Numbered from the stretch's first letter, positions 18,506-28,500 are shown. The stretch: DNA of 64,000 nucleotides from Bdellovibrionales bacterium (GCA_016716765.1 JADJVA010000005.1:100730-164729), one strand, 5' to 3'. The notes: a model not told the origin generated them from the letters alone. Numbers and translations: made by a program.

Positions 18506-20662
18506 ATGTCAAAAAAGCTGAGCGGAAGAGTCGGTCTAGTGGCGCTTTTATGCGTTCTATTCGCGGCTTACAGATGGTTCGATCTTGGTCAGTATCTGTC
18601 TTTGGAGAGCCTGAAGGCACACCAGGCTTCACTTCATTCTTTCTATCTTGAGCGGCCAGCAATTGTGGCTGTTATTTTTGCAATCGTGTATATTTTGTCG
18701 ACCGCTCTCTCTTTGCCTGGTGCGACTATTCTCACTCTTGCCGGTGGGGCTATTTTTGGTTTGGGTGTCGGGATTGCTCTGGCTTCATTTTCGAGTACCT
18801 TGGGAGCGACATTGGCCTTTCTTGCGTCTCGATTTTTTCTTCGAGACCTGATTCAAGAAAAATTCAAAGACAAAATTGCAAGTGTGAATCAGGGAATGAA
18901 CAAAGAGGGAGCCTTTTATCTTTTTACGCTGAGGCTTGTGCCGATTTTTCCGTTTTTTTTGATCAACCTGGTCATGGGATTGACGTCCATTCGCACTCTG
19001 ACTTACTTTTTTGTCAGCCAAATCGGAATGCTCCCAGGGACCTTTGTTTACGTCAATGCTGGCACACAACTCGCGAAGATCGAATCGCTCAATGGCATTC
19101 TCTCTCCTGAAATACTTCTCTCATTTTCATTGATTGGAGTTCTCCCTCTCTTTTCTAAGTGGCTTCTGGGAATGTATAGATCCGGAAAATATCTCAGGAA
19201 GTATAAAAAACCAAAATCCTTTGATTACAATATGGTCGTGATCGGAGGGGGGTCCGGAGGACTCGTGTCGGCCTATATCGCAGCCGCAATCAAAGCCAAA
19301 GTGGCTCTCGTCGAAAAACATAAGATGGGAGGAGATTGTCTGAATACCGGCTGCGTTCCCAGCAAGGCTCTGATTCGCTCCGCCAAAATTTTCAATTATT
19401 TTAAGCGTGCGAAGGAATTCGGATTTGAAAGTCCATCAGCTAAAATGGACTTTTCAAAAGTGATGGAACGCGTACAAAAAATTATCAAGGAGATCGAACC
19501 ACACGATTCGATTGAGCGCTATTCTAAAATGGGTGTCGAATGCATTCAGGGAACAGCGAGAATACTTTCTCCTTACGAGGTGGAAGTGAATGGAAAAACT
19601 CTGAAGACAAAAAATATTGTCGTGGCAACGGGAGCCTCTCCGCTGGTGCCATCCCTGCCAGGCCTGTCGGATGTGCCCTATTTGACAAGTGACAATCTAT
19701 GGAGTTTGCGAACTTTGCCTCGGAGACTCATTGTCCTTGGAGGTGGTCCTATCGGTTGTGAGTTGGCTCAAAGCTTTGCCCGTTTTGGATCAGAAGTCAG
19801 TCTTGTTGAAATGGCCCCTCGGATCCTGAATCGAGAAGACGAAGAGGTCTCATCCTTTGTTACGGAGAAGTTTCGGAGTGAGGGTGTTTCTGTTTTGGTT
19901 GGCCACAAAGCCTTGCGTTTTGAATCAACTGAGAATGACAAGAATGAAAGAGTTCTTGTGTGCGAGTCTCTCGGGAGAGAAGTACGAATTCCATTTGATG
20001 AGGTTTTGATAGCACTGGGTCGCAAGGCCAATGTGAAAGGATTTGGCCTTGAGGAATTGGGTGTTGAAATTTCCTCAAAGGGAACCGTTGTTGCTGATCC
20101 ATACCTCAGGGTGACCAATTATCCAAATATCTATGTGGTGGGAGATGTGACGGGCCCTTATCAATTCACCCATACTGCGAGCCATCAGGCATGGTATGTG
20201 GCCGTCAATGCGCTCTTTAGCCCATTTAAGAGGTACAAGGTGGACTATCGAGTGATCCCTTGGTGCACGTTCACAGATCCCGAAGTGGCTCGTGTTGGGC
20301 TCAACGAGATCGAAGCCAAAGAGAGGGGGATTGCTTACGAAGTGACCCGCTATGGAATTGATGATTTGGATCGGGCTATCGCCGAAGGAGAAGCTCATGG
20401 ATTTGTCAAGCTACTCACTCATCCGGGAAGCGATCGAATTTTAGGAGCTACGATACTGGGGAGCCACGCGGGTGATATAATCGCCGAGTATGTGGCAGCC
20501 ATGAAACACGGACTGGGCCTGAACAAGATTCTCGGGACCATTCATATCTATCCCACTTTTTCGGAGGCAAACAAATACGCAGCTGGTCTGTGGAAAAGAG
20601 CGAACGCCCCCAAAAAAGCGCTGGAGTTTTTATCAAAGTACCACAAATGGAGGAGAGCTTAA
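18506..20662 (+). CDS. VTT (TVP38/TMEM64) membrane domain fused to FAD-dependent disulfide oxidoreductase
   Basis: A 718-residue fusion. Residues 1-230 form a TVP38/TMEM64 (VTT) membrane domain with several TM helices and the motif GAIFGLGVGIAL. Residues 240-718 are a pyridine nucleotide-disulfide oxidoreductase related to mercuric reductase and dihydrolipoamide dehydrogenase. The latter has a FAD-binding VVIGGGSGGLVSA, redox pair GGDCLNTGCVPSKAL, NAD-binding LIVLGGGPIGCELAQ, and the C-terminal HIYPTFSEAN of the dimer partner site. GGGGG precedes the ATG. It heads the arsenosugar cluster, 29 bases before arsS, and such fusions are frequent neighbours of it. A role in arsenic redox or transport is inferred. 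Confidence 0.9.
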   Translation: MSKKLSGRVGLVALLCVLFAAYRWFDLGQYLSLESLKAHQASLHSFYLERPAIVAVIFAIVYILSTALSLPGATILTLAGGAIFGLGVGIALASFSSTLGATLAFLASRFFLRDLIQEKFKDKIASVNQGMNKEGAFYLFTLRLVPIFPFFLINLVMGLTSIRTLTYFFVSQIGMLPGTFVYVNAGTQLAKIESLNGILSPEILLSFSLIGVLPLFSKWLLGMYRSGKYLRKYKKPKSFDYNMVVIGGGSGGLVSAYIAAAIKAKVALVEKHKMGGDCLNTGCVPSKALIRSAKIFNYFKRAKEFGFESPSAKMDFSKVMERVQKIIKEIEPHDSIERYSKMGVECIQGTARILSPYEVEVNGKTLKTKNIVVATGASPLVPSLPGLSDVPYLTSDNLWSLRTLPRRLIVLGGGPIGCELAQSFARFGSEVSLVEMAPRILNREDEEVSSFVTEKFRSEGVSVLVGHKALRFESTENDKNERVLVCESLGREVRIPFDEVLIALGRKANVKGFGLEELGVEISSKGTVVADPYLRVTNYPNIYVVGDVTGPYQFTHTASHQAWYVAVNALFSPFKRYKVDYRVIPWCTFTDPEVARVGLNEIEAKERGIAYEVTRYGIDDLDRAIAEGEAHGFVKLLTHPGSDRILGATILGSHAGDIIAEYVAAMKHGLGLNKILGTIHIYPTFSEANKYAAGLWKRANAPKKALEFLSKYHKWRRA

Positions 20663-20691
20663 GGTGTCCGTTACAATAGGGAAAATCTATC

Positions 20692-21648
20692 GTGATATCA
20701 TTTGAAAAAAATCTAGCGACTCATGGGCTTCAGATGAAGCGCGGTGTGCTCCGAACACTGCAGGTCAATATCGGCCGGCTCTGCAACTTGGCCTGTCATC
20801 ACTGTCATGTCGAAGCAGGACCCAAGCGCACCGAAAATATGGAGGGACACGTAGTCGATCGTGTGATTGAACTGTTGGAAAAGTCGAAAACGATTCACAC
20901 AGTGGACCTCACAGGAGGGGCTCCGGAGTTAAATCCCCACTTTCGCAGGTTGGTGAGTGCGGGAAAAAGCCTTGGAAAAAATATTATTGATCGCTGCAAT
21001 CTCACGGTCTTTTATGAGCCAAGACAGGAGGAAACGGCCTATTTTCTAAAGGAACATCAAGTTCAAGTTGTAGCCTCCCTTCCCTGTTATTCGAAAGAGA
21101 ATGTGGAAAAACAGAGAGGTCGGGGTGTTTTTGATAAAAGCATTGAAGCATTGAAACTGCTCAACAGACTCGGCTATGGTCAGCAAGACACAAACTTGGT
21201 TCTCGATCTTGTTTATAATCCTTTGGGCCCCTTCTTGCCACCTGATCAAAAAAAACTTGAGTGTGCCTATAAGGCTGAACTGAAGGAATTGTTTGGAATT
21301 GAATTCAATCGGCTCCTAACCATCACGAACATGCCGATCAGGCGTTTTCTTGCTGACCTGGAAAGGGCTGGAAAACTGACTCAATACATGGAACTACTGT
21401 CCAGCAGTTTTAACCCAGCTGTGGCAGAGGGAGTGATGTGTCGAAGTCTTTTGTCTGTGAGTTGGAATGGCGAGCTTTTTGATTGTGATTTCAATCAAAT
21501 GTTGGAGTTGCCCTTGGAAGCTGGCCGTCACACTGTCTGGGATATTTCGTCATTTGATGACTTCGATGGGAATTTGATTAGATATGAAAATCACTGCTAT
21601 GCCTGTACCGCAGGATCTGGAAGTTCTTGTGCCGGTGCGCTGGTTTAG
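20692..21648 (+). CDS. arsS: Arsenosugar biosynthesis radical SAM protein ArsS
   Basis: A 318-residue radical SAM protein that, in the known pathway, transfers the 5'-deoxyadenosyl group of SAM to dimethylarsenite to start arsenosugar formation. The cluster motif GRLCNLACHHCHVEAGP is near residue 28 and the TGGAPELNP motif near 75. The C-terminus CYACTAGSGSSCAGALV carries the extra cysteines typical of the family. A cysteine takes the place where some relatives have selenocysteine. The start is a GTG with AGGGAAA upstream. It lies directly before arsM. Confidence 0.93.
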   Translation: MISFEKNLATHGLQMKRGVLRTLQVNIGRLCNLACHHCHVEAGPKRTENMEGHVVDRVIELLEKSKTIHTVDLTGGAPELNPHFRRLVSAGKSLGKNIIDRCNLTVFYEPRQEETAYFLKEHQVQVVASLPCYSKENVEKQRGRGVFDKSIEALKLLNRLGYGQQDTNLVLDLVYNPLGPFLPPDQKKLECAYKAELKELFGIEFNRLLTITNMPIRRFLADLERAGKLTQYMELLSSSFNPAVAEGVMCRSLLSVSWNGELFDCDFNQMLELPLEAGRHTVWDISSFDDFDGNLIRYENHCYACTAGSGSSCAGALV

Positions 21649-21682
21649 AAATTAGAAAGAAAATAAAAATAGGAGAATTGAA

Positions 21683-22741
21683 ATGGACCAAATCACACAA
21701 AGTTTAGAATCGGTTAAAGAGTATTATGGAAAAATCTTAAACTCGAGTTTGGATTTAAAGACAAGTGCCTGCTGTCCGACAGAGAGCATGCCATTTCATT
21801 TGCGAGAAATATTAAAGGACATTCACGATGAGGTAAAAGACAAATTCTACGGCTGCGGGTCGCCCATTCCCCATGCACTTGAGGGAAAGACTGTTTTGGA
21901 TTTGGGGAGTGGAACTGGTCGTGATTGCTTTATTCTCTCAAAGCTTGTTGGCCCAAAAGGTCGGGTGATAGGTATTGATATGACGGAAGAGCAAATCGAT
22001 GTTGCTAAAAGGCACATCGACTATCATAGCCAGAAATTTGGATTTTCGAAATCAAACCTTGAGCTCATCAAAGGCTATATCGAAGATTTAGAAGATGCCG
22101 GCATCAAGAGTGAATCGATCGATGTTGTTGTATCCAATTGCGTGGTGAACCTTTCTCCAAACAAGGAGAGAGTTTTTTCGGAAATTTTTCGAGTTTTAAA
22201 ACCAGGAGGTGAACTCTATTTTTATGATGTCTTTTCAAGTCGAAGAATTCCAAAAGAGCTCACTCAAGATCCGGTTCTTTTGGGAGAGTGTCTCGGGGGA
22301 GCTCTCTATACTGAAGATTTTCGTCGCCTCCTTTTTCAAATTGGTTGCAAGGACTATCGCCTGATGGGGCGTTCTCGAATTTCTCTTCTTAACCCAGAAA
22401 TCGAGAGAAAAGCGGGATTGATCGAGTTTTATTCCATGACGGTGAGAGCATTTAAACTCCCTCTTGAAGATCGTTGTGAAGACTACGGGCAGGTCGCCAC
22501 TTATCTTGGCGGAATATCTGACAGTCCGTTTGCTTTTATCTTAGATGATCATCATGTTTTTGAACGAGGCAAGCCCATGCTGGTCTGTGGAAATACCGCT
22601 GCGATGTTACGAGACACTCGCTACGGAGAATTTTTCAAAGTTGCGGGGGGCCAAGAGACTCATTATGGGCTTTTTGATTGCGCTCCTGGGGCGAGTTCGG
22701 GGGGAGCCGCTGACATCAGTGGGGTGGGATCTTGTTGTTAG
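21683..22741 (+). CDS. arsM: Arsenite methyltransferase ArsM
   Basis: A 352-residue SAM-dependent methyltransferase that converts arsenite to methylated arsenicals. The SAM loop VLDLGSGTGRDCF is near residue 71, and the As(III)-binding cysteines are visible: ACCPTE near residue 30, FYGCG near 54, SNCVVNLSP near 153 and GECLGGALY near 200. The C-terminal DUF-like extension ends in GSCC, as in the arsenosugar-type ArsM. AGGAGA lies seven bases before the ATG. The stop overlaps the next gene's start by ten bases, so translation is coupled. Confidence 0.94.
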   Translation: MDQITQSLESVKEYYGKILNSSLDLKTSACCPTESMPFHLREILKDIHDEVKDKFYGCGSPIPHALEGKTVLDLGSGTGRDCFILSKLVGPKGRVIGIDMTEEQIDVAKRHIDYHSQKFGFSKSNLELIKGYIEDLEDAGIKSESIDVVVSNCVVNLSPNKERVFSEIFRVLKPGGELYFYDVFSSRRIPKELTQDPVLLGECLGGALYTEDFRRLLFQIGCKDYRLMGRSRISLLNPEIERKAGLIEFYSMTVRAFKLPLEDRCEDYGQVATYLGGISDSPFAFILDDHHVFERGKPMLVCGNTAAMLRDTRYGEFFKVAGGQETHYGLFDCAPGASSGGAADISGVGSCC

Positions 22742-23451
22742 ACTTGGTAAAAAAATCGATTTCGGTTGTTATTCCTATCGCTGAGGGAGACGAACTTTGG
22801 AAGGAATTGTTGCCCGATTTAGCCGTATTGGACAAGGACGACGAGATTTTGATTGTGTCAGAATCTTCTCTTGATAGTGAGCTGGAGCAAGCGGCAAAGC
22901 AAGCGGAATTGCTTTGTCCTGTGAGGTGGATTTACTCTCTCAGAGGAAGGGCAAAACAGCTCAATTCAGGCGCTCGGGCCGCCAGATCGGATTTTTTCTG
23001 GTTTCTTCACTGTGATTCAAAGATGGACAGAACCGCCGTGAGGAAACTCAGAGAATCTATCGAACGGGATTCGACTTGCCTTTATTTTTTTGATTTGAAA
23101 TTTCTCAATGATGGCCCCTGGATGATGGTTTTGAACCGTTTTGGTGTTTGGTTCCGCTCTCGCCTCTTGGGCTTACCTTTTGGAGATCAGGCCTTTTGCA
23201 TGCATCGGGATGTCTTCAATCACTTGGGAGGATTTTGCGAAAAAGCCCCCTACGGTGAAGATCATCTTCTGATTTGGCGGGCTCATCAAAAGGGAGTCAA
23301 AGTCAGATCTGTGAGAGCTCCCCTCTCGACAAGTGCCAGGCGCTATGGCGTCGAGGGTTGGTTAAAAACCACAGCCCTCCATTTGAAACTCACAGCAAGG
23401 CAGGCCATACCGGAGTTGATGGCTTTACTCAAGCGCGACAGAATCTCATGA
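22732..23451 (+). CDS. Arsenosugar-cluster glycosyltransferase (TIGR04283-like)
   Basis: A GT-A fold family 2 glycosyltransferase of 239 residues. It has SISVVIPIAEGD at the nucleotide-binding N-terminus, SLRGRAKQLNSGARAA, then FLHCDSKM (the DxD-like metal site) and FGDQAFCMHRDVF. This matches the small family recurring beside arsS/arsM. It probably attaches or builds the sugar portion of the arsenical. The start is a TTG at 22732 after GGGGTGGGATC; TTG 22735 is equally possible. Its stop overlaps the next ATG by four bases. Confidence 0.85.
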   Translation: MLLDLVKKSISVVIPIAEGDELWKELLPDLAVLDKDDEILIVSESSLDSELEQAAKQAELLCPVRWIYSLRGRAKQLNSGARAARSDFFWFLHCDSKMDRTAVRKLRESIERDSTCLYFFDLKFLNDGPWMMVLNRFGVWFRSRLLGLPFGDQAFCMHRDVFNHLGGFCEKAPYGEDHLLIWRAHQKGVKVRSVRAPLSTSARRYGVEGWLKTTALHLKLTARQAIPELMALLKRDRIS

Positions 23452-24164
23452 GCATGAAATCTTCGATGAAGCGAAATTCTTCCAGCAATTCAAGTGGTGC
23501 TTTGGCAATTTTTGTAAAGACTCCGGAATTGTCTCCTGTCAAAACCCGCTTGGCTGCTTCTATTGGGCGCGAGAAAGCGCTCCAATTTTATGAATATACT
23601 CTCGCGGCAACGGCGGCCTTAGGAAGAGAGCTGCAAAGAAGAATTCCGGACCTCCAAATTTATTGGGCCGTGGCTGAACCCGAAGGGCACAAGGCAAAGA
23701 GATGGGCCTCGTTTCCAGTTGTTCATCAAGGATCTGGAGAACTTGGTGCTCGCCTGGGTTTTGTTTACGAGAGTCTCTTAATGAGCCATTCCTACGTTTG
23801 TTTTGTGGGTGCCGATTCGCCCCATCTTGAGATCGAGGCGCTCTTGGAGGGGGTTCGTTTGACCAAAAAACATTCAGAGAAAAAATTTGTGATGGGCGAG
23901 ACCCTTGACGGCGGCTTTTATTTTTTTGGGGGCAGTCTTTCGGTGCTCTCTTCGGCTTGGCAGAATGTGGAGTACAGCACTAGCAAAACAGCGTTCCAGC
24001 TGATTCAGAATCTCACGGGGTTTGGAGAAGTCGATCTCATTGGAGAAAATTTTGATATTGATACGATTGATGATCTGATTCGTCTTGCCGAAATTTTTCC
24101 TACCAGCGAGGCATTGCTTCCCGAGCAGCTAGAATTGATTCAATGGTCGAAATCGCTATTTTGA
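23448..24164 (+). CDS. Arsenosugar-cluster nucleotidyl/glycosyltransferase-like protein (TIGR04282, DUF2064)
   Basis: A 238-residue protein of the DUF2064/TIGR04282 family, a GT-A-like fold related to sugar nucleotidyltransferases. It has ALAIFVKTPELSPVKTRLA near the N-terminus, FVGADSPHLEIEALL and MGETLDGGFYFFGGS. The frame opens at 23274, but ATG 23448 overlaps the upstream stop (ATGA) and is preferred. Its last nine bases fall inside the left end of a palindromic mobile element, so the original C-terminus may have been altered by insertion, though length is near normal. Confidence 0.85.
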   Translation: MSMKSSMKRNSSSNSSGALAIFVKTPELSPVKTRLAASIGREKALQFYEYTLAATAALGRELQRRIPDLQIYWAVAEPEGHKAKRWASFPVVHQGSGELGARLGFVYESLLMSHSYVCFVGADSPHLEIEALLEGVRLTKKHSEKKFVMGETLDGGFYFFGGSLSVLSSAWQNVEYSTSKTAFQLIQNLTGFGEVDLIGENFDIDTIDDLIRLAEIFPTSEALLPEQLELIQWSKSLF

Positions 24165-24203
24165 ACTGGCCCGCTTGATTGTTGTTCCAAGCTCCAAGGG
24201 TCC

Positions 24204-24325
24204 CTGGCTGAAGTAAATCTCAGGGGTTCAGGATCTTCAAACATGCGTCCGGGAGCAGCGCTCACGTTGTGAGCACTGCACCAAGCCGAACTCGATCCTG
24301 AACCCCTGAGATTTACTTCAGCCAG
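24204..24325. repeat. Nested hairpin inside the left arm
   Basis: Within the left arm, 32 bases at 24204-24235 pair perfectly with 24294-24325. The 58-base loop contains a further near-perfect 11-base-pair palindrome (24255-24279, GCAGCGCTCAC/GTGAGCACTGC, one mismatch). The right arm of the same element carries the same pattern in reverse with more mismatches. Confidence 0.85.
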
Positions 24326-24384
24326 CTCCCTGTGTCCTTTGGACACAACAAATTCACCGACGGCTTGCGGGCCAGCCGCTGTAT

Positions 24385-24631
24385 AAAGGTTTAGATCTTT
24401 TTTTTCGAAGCTTTCAATGCGAGATGATCTGGTGATTGTGAAAATCCACATAGAGGTCAATATGATTTTTCTTAGATGAAATATTGCTGAAGAACTCCTC
24501 TCTTGCAGGGCCTCTTTCGTCAGGGCGACGGTGGTGCGACTGATTTTTAAGAATTTAGCCACCCACCTTTGTGACACTCCCGAGCAGAGAAGTTCAAAGA
24601 TCCGTCTCTTGATTCGGCGTCCATCCGACAT
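24385..24631 (-). pseudogene. Transposase HTH remnant in the element core
   Basis: Read on the minus strand from ATG 24631, the core encodes SDGRRIKRRIFELLCSGVSQ then RWVAKFLKISRTTVALTKEAL. This has the look of the helix-turn-helix that follows a zinc ribbon in some transposases, with the ribbon missing. The open frame continues to 24140 through the arm, but the arm-encoded part is repeat sequence, not protein. Copy 2 keeps only the first 13 or so of these codons. Inferred to be the leftover of an internally deleted insertion sequence. Confidence 0.5.
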
Positions 24632-24869
24632 TAATACAGAGGCTGGCCCGCAAGCCGTCGGTGAATTTGTTGTGTCCAAGACAAAGGGAGCTGGCTGAAG
24701 TAAATCTCAGGGGTTCAGGATCGAGTTCGGCTTGGTGCAGTGCTCACAACGTGAGCGCTGCTGCCGGACGCATGTTTGAAGATCCTGAATTCCTGAGATT
24801 TAGTTCAGTCAGGGACCCTTGGAGTTTGGAACAACAATCAAGCGGGCCAGTTCAAAATAGTTAGGTGAT

Positions 24870-25421
24870 TTATTTTCTTCTTAAGCAAAGCCCTTGGTTT
24901 GGCAGATCCAGAGCAGAATTAAATTTCGCCGACATGTTTTGGTAAGCGATAAGAGCAGTCAACTCGACAATATCGTCTGGCTTGAACAGAGCTTTCAACT
25001 TCTCCCGCGTTTTGTCGCTGACCTTTTTATTGGAATCCGTCATTTCTTCACAGTAGGTGAGCGCCGCTTTTTCTTTTTCAGAGAGAAGCGAGCTGTGATG
25101 CCAGTTTTCTAACTCATTCACCAAATCTTGTGATCCACTTCGTTCGATGAGGATAAGTGAATTGAGGTCGATACAGAAGTTACACCAGTTGATTTGTGCC
25201 ACCCGCAACATCACGAGGGATCTCATTCGGGGTTCAAGGTGAGAGGATTTACGATTGAAATAGAGATAGAAGCCTGTGAAAAGTCCGAGAAGGACGGGGA
25301 GTTTGCCCCATTGCATTGTGGGGATTAGATGTTGTCCAAATCGTCGTTTTTGAGATCTCAGGAGGAGTCTTGTGAAAAGTGAATATTTTTGCAATGGCTT
25401 TTGCGGAACAAAACTCGACAT
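24870..25421 (-). CDS. Carboxymuconolactone decarboxylase/AhpD-family protein
   Basis: A 183-residue protein of the CMD/AhpD fold. The redox-type motif WCNFCIDLNS (CxxC plus downstream polar residue) follows RSLVMLRVAQIN, the family's core helix. Relatives reduce peroxides or act on lactones, and a CMD-family peroxidase-like protein is a known companion of arsenosugar clusters. Here it sits beyond the palindromic element and on the opposite strand, so co-regulation is uncertain. A hydrophobic stretch near residues 40-57 may attach it to the membrane. Confidence 0.75.
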   Translation of the reverse strand: MSSFVPQKPLQKYSLFTRLLLRSQKRRFGQHLIPTMQWGKLPVLLGLFTGFYLYFNRKSSHLEPRMRSLVMLRVAQINWCNFCIDLNSLILIERSGSQDLVNELENWHHSSLLSEKEKAALTYCEEMTDSNKKVSDKTREKLKALFKPDDIVELTALIAYQNMSAKFNSALDLPNQGLCLRRK

Positions 25422-25548
25422 GATGGAACCCCAGAGTTGTGTGGCTTCGTTCGTTTGTTCATTCCATACTAAAAGAATTCTCTTTTCATGCCAAAGCTAT
25501 TCGGTCGGTCTGGACCGATTGTACTAAAAAAAGTCGTCCCGACTCCGG

Positions 25549-28500
25549 CTAGTGTCGTTTCAATGTGGCACCTGAGGATGGAATAGCATAGAAGTAATCT
25601 TTTTGAGTGAGTGTTATCTTTCGTGTCAGCTCGATGTGAGAAGCATGAATCGCCGTGTCCGAATCAATGAGGGAAGCCCCAGTTGATTGCAAGTTATAAA
25701 GTCTGCTTCGCGCCCCCGCACTGCCTGAAGTGACGACCTCACCCACTGCAATCGCGCCACTCGTGTGAGGCTGAATGTCTGCAACCGCATGCCCGGTTCC
25801 TGCCAACAGCATTTTTGAGAACCAAGCTCCGGCATTTAAGGTTCCGGTTGCACCGGCACTCGCCGTCGCTGTCAATCCATCGCTTTCATCGAAATGGTAG
25901 TGATAGACAGCACCGGCTGAAGTCAGAGCACTAGATGGAACTGTGATCGACGCGGTGGAATATAGAACACTACTGGAGAGGCGGAATTCATCGATCGCTC
26001 CATTGAAGTAGTCAGTGCCGTCTCCTCCCAGGTAAAGGCTATTGTCGTCAGCATCCCAAGTGCTCAGATTAACCGCATTTGTTCCTTGCAATGTGCCATT
26101 CACCCACATTTTCATGCCACTGCTGCCGTTGACAGTTGCAGCGACATAAACCCAAGCACCAGCATTCCAACTGGTTGCAGAGGAAGTGACGGTATAATCA
26201 GCGCCAGAATGTCTGACCCAAAATTCAAGACGACCGGACAAGAAATCAAATCCGTAGGAGCCGTTCACTCCATTTGTTCCTCGGAGCATCAGAACGGGTG
26301 AGCCAGAACCAGAGTTAATCAACTGATCGGGACGGAACCACATTTCGATTGTCAGCGTATTGGTCAGTGAGCCACTTCCACTTGCCACGATGTAGCCCGA
26401 TGATCCATCAGTATTGAGGATGCCGCTGAAGGGAAGGCTTCCAGTGCCCGTGTAGCTGAAATTTTGGAGATCTGCCAAGGTGTTGTTGGTAAAATTCTCG
26501 TCAATCACCGAGAGTCCACGAGGAGAGGCGATCAGGACAGTATTGTTCCCATTTGTTGAAGTGTTCTGACTGAGAGCCAGCTGACTAAAATCGAGGCCAG
26601 CGAGGCCTGCGTTGGTGGATCGCGTGTAGGTGTAGTTGGCAGAAAAATTGGCTGCCAACGGAAGGCTCAGATTGGAGCGATAAATACCTAGGTTTTGTTC
26701 CGCATAGTAGAGTTCGCCGGCTGTGCTGAGCGCAATGCTCTGGATCTTGCCGGTCGAAGCTGTGTTTGTGTAGGCCGTCGAGGTAGAATTGACCTTCAAC
26801 AAGTAAGGACCATTGTCCGTCGCGACCGCAAGATAAACGTTTCCGCTCAGTTCGATGACATCCAAATCATTGACGGGCTTGTTGATGAGGGCCGCAAAGC
26901 TTGTGTCGACCGACCAGACGCCAGCTGAATTGCGCTGACTCAGGTTCTTGTTGGATTTTGTGACGGTGTTAGAAATTTGAAACATTTGGTCGTTGGCGAA
27001 ATCCAGAAGGATGACTCCGCCAGTTCCTCCTCCGGAATTGCGCATTCCAACGAAGATCTTACCTTCTTTAGCCACGACTTCTGAAATCGACCCAAGATCG
27101 GAGTCGATCGCATAGTCCACACCGATATTGAATCGCATAAACAACTTGTTGCTCGTGAGATCGACGATGTCCAAATTATTGGTCGAAGCGAGAATCATGA
27201 CTCGAGCGGGGAATTCGGCTCGTGAACCGCGCACATTGGCGACATGGCTCTCTGAATACCAGCTCTGTGTTCCAGCCGTTCTCCAGGCGGAACTTACGTC
27301 CATCACTGGTTCCCAAAAATGGCTAGCAGTTTGTGAGGCTGCGCTCAAGAAGTAATTTCCTGTTGAATCTTGGCTTGCAATTGTCCATGTGGCACTTCCA
27401 GTCGTGACGTTGACAGTCACGCTTGAACCGCCAATAGAGACGGTGCCAGCACCGGCTCTGCTTCCAGATATTTTGGATTGGCTTCCTGTGATGGGGTGTG
27501 GAACATATTGCATAATTCCGGTTCCAGTCCAAGAAGAGCTCGCAGCAATCACAAAATTGCCATAAAGATCGTATTGATTTGAGTACAGATTGGCTTCTTG
27601 ATCGATGGAGAGGTTCAATGTGGTCAAGACGGCGCCAGCAGCTGAGGCCGCGTCGGCAATTCTCGTGCAGTTCGCCACATTGGCGTCAACATTGACTCCT
27701 GTGAGAGTGCCGGTCCAGGATGAAACATCGTCGGTGACAGTGATCGAAACTCCTGTTTCAGCTTTCTTGAGATTGACATTTGCAGTTCCCACGCCCGCAG
27801 CAAAATTGATCACAGTGGGAAATAGAGGTGTCAGATCGCCCGATCCGCAAGTGCCAAGTCCGTTTCCGGCAGTGGTTGTGAGAGTCACGTTTCTGGGAGT
27901 GTTGACGCTCGTATCTGTGGTTCCATCGGGTTTTCGAGCGGTAACGGTGAGATCAAAAGCTGTTCCTGCGACTTTGTTTCCGCCGGCGGTGAGTTGCACG
28001 AGGTAATTGCTGGCCGCGATGGACACGGTGAAAAGCATGGGAGAATTCGTGGCCTCGGTTGAATTTCCCGCATTGTCATAAGCGACCACTTTCATTTTGT
28101 ACGTCACGTTGTTGGTCAAGGCACATCCACCAAAAGCTGCCGTGACTGCGTTCGCAGCGACTGATTGCAACGTGCACTTGACCGTGTCGTTGCTATTGAG
28201 AATTGTGACATCATATCTGTCTTCGCCACTTGTATCGTTCCAATTGACTGTGACATTGGTTCCCGATGTCAAATAATCATTTGCTGTCACGTCGGAACCA
28301 CCTGTGGCACCCGTGACAGAAAAGGCATTTGGTGCGGTCGTATCAACACTGAAACTGTATCCATTGTTACTTGCGTTGGAGGCGTTGGTAACTTCGTCTG
28401 TTGCAGCGATTTCAATTGTGTAAGTGGTTCCATTTGCTAGCCCACAGCCGACCAAGGCCAGCGAGGTCGCTGTTGTAGGTCCGGAACACATGACAGTGCT

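Larger units (their letters stand above)
24156..24860. mobile_element. Palindromic MITE-like element, copy 1
   Basis: A 705-base element made of two long inverted arms, 24156-24384 and 24634-24860, about 95 percent complementary by eye. They surround a roughly 250-base core. Each arm is itself palindromic (see the stem at 24204-24325). The core holds a remnant resembling the helix-turn-helix part of a transposase. A second, shorter copy lies at 62381-62999. Long terminal inverted repeats, a decayed transposase and two scattered copies fit a non-autonomous transposable element. No clear target duplication is seen; the flanks read CTATTTT and AAAATAG, which are part of the inverted repeat. Confidence 0.8.

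Noticed and set aside
23274..23447. Upstream extension of the DUF2064 frame
   Set aside because: It overlaps the upstream glycosyltransferase in another frame. The ATGA junction at 23448 is the natural start.
24640..24864. Open frames through the palindromic arms (RELAEVNLRGSGSSSAWC and similar)
   Set aside because: The same peptide appears wherever the arm occurs, on either strand. It is a product of the repeat, not a gene.
25505..25530. TCGGTC/GACCGA hairpin after the giant lipoprotein gene
   Set aside because: On the minus strand no T run follows it, so it is not a convincing terminator for that gene.
27605..28006. Long open frames antisense to the giant repeat protein (also 28424-28666 and 30700-31089)
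   Set aside because: They mirror the repetitive, Thr/Ser/Ala-rich coding strand and have no start signals or recognisable domains.
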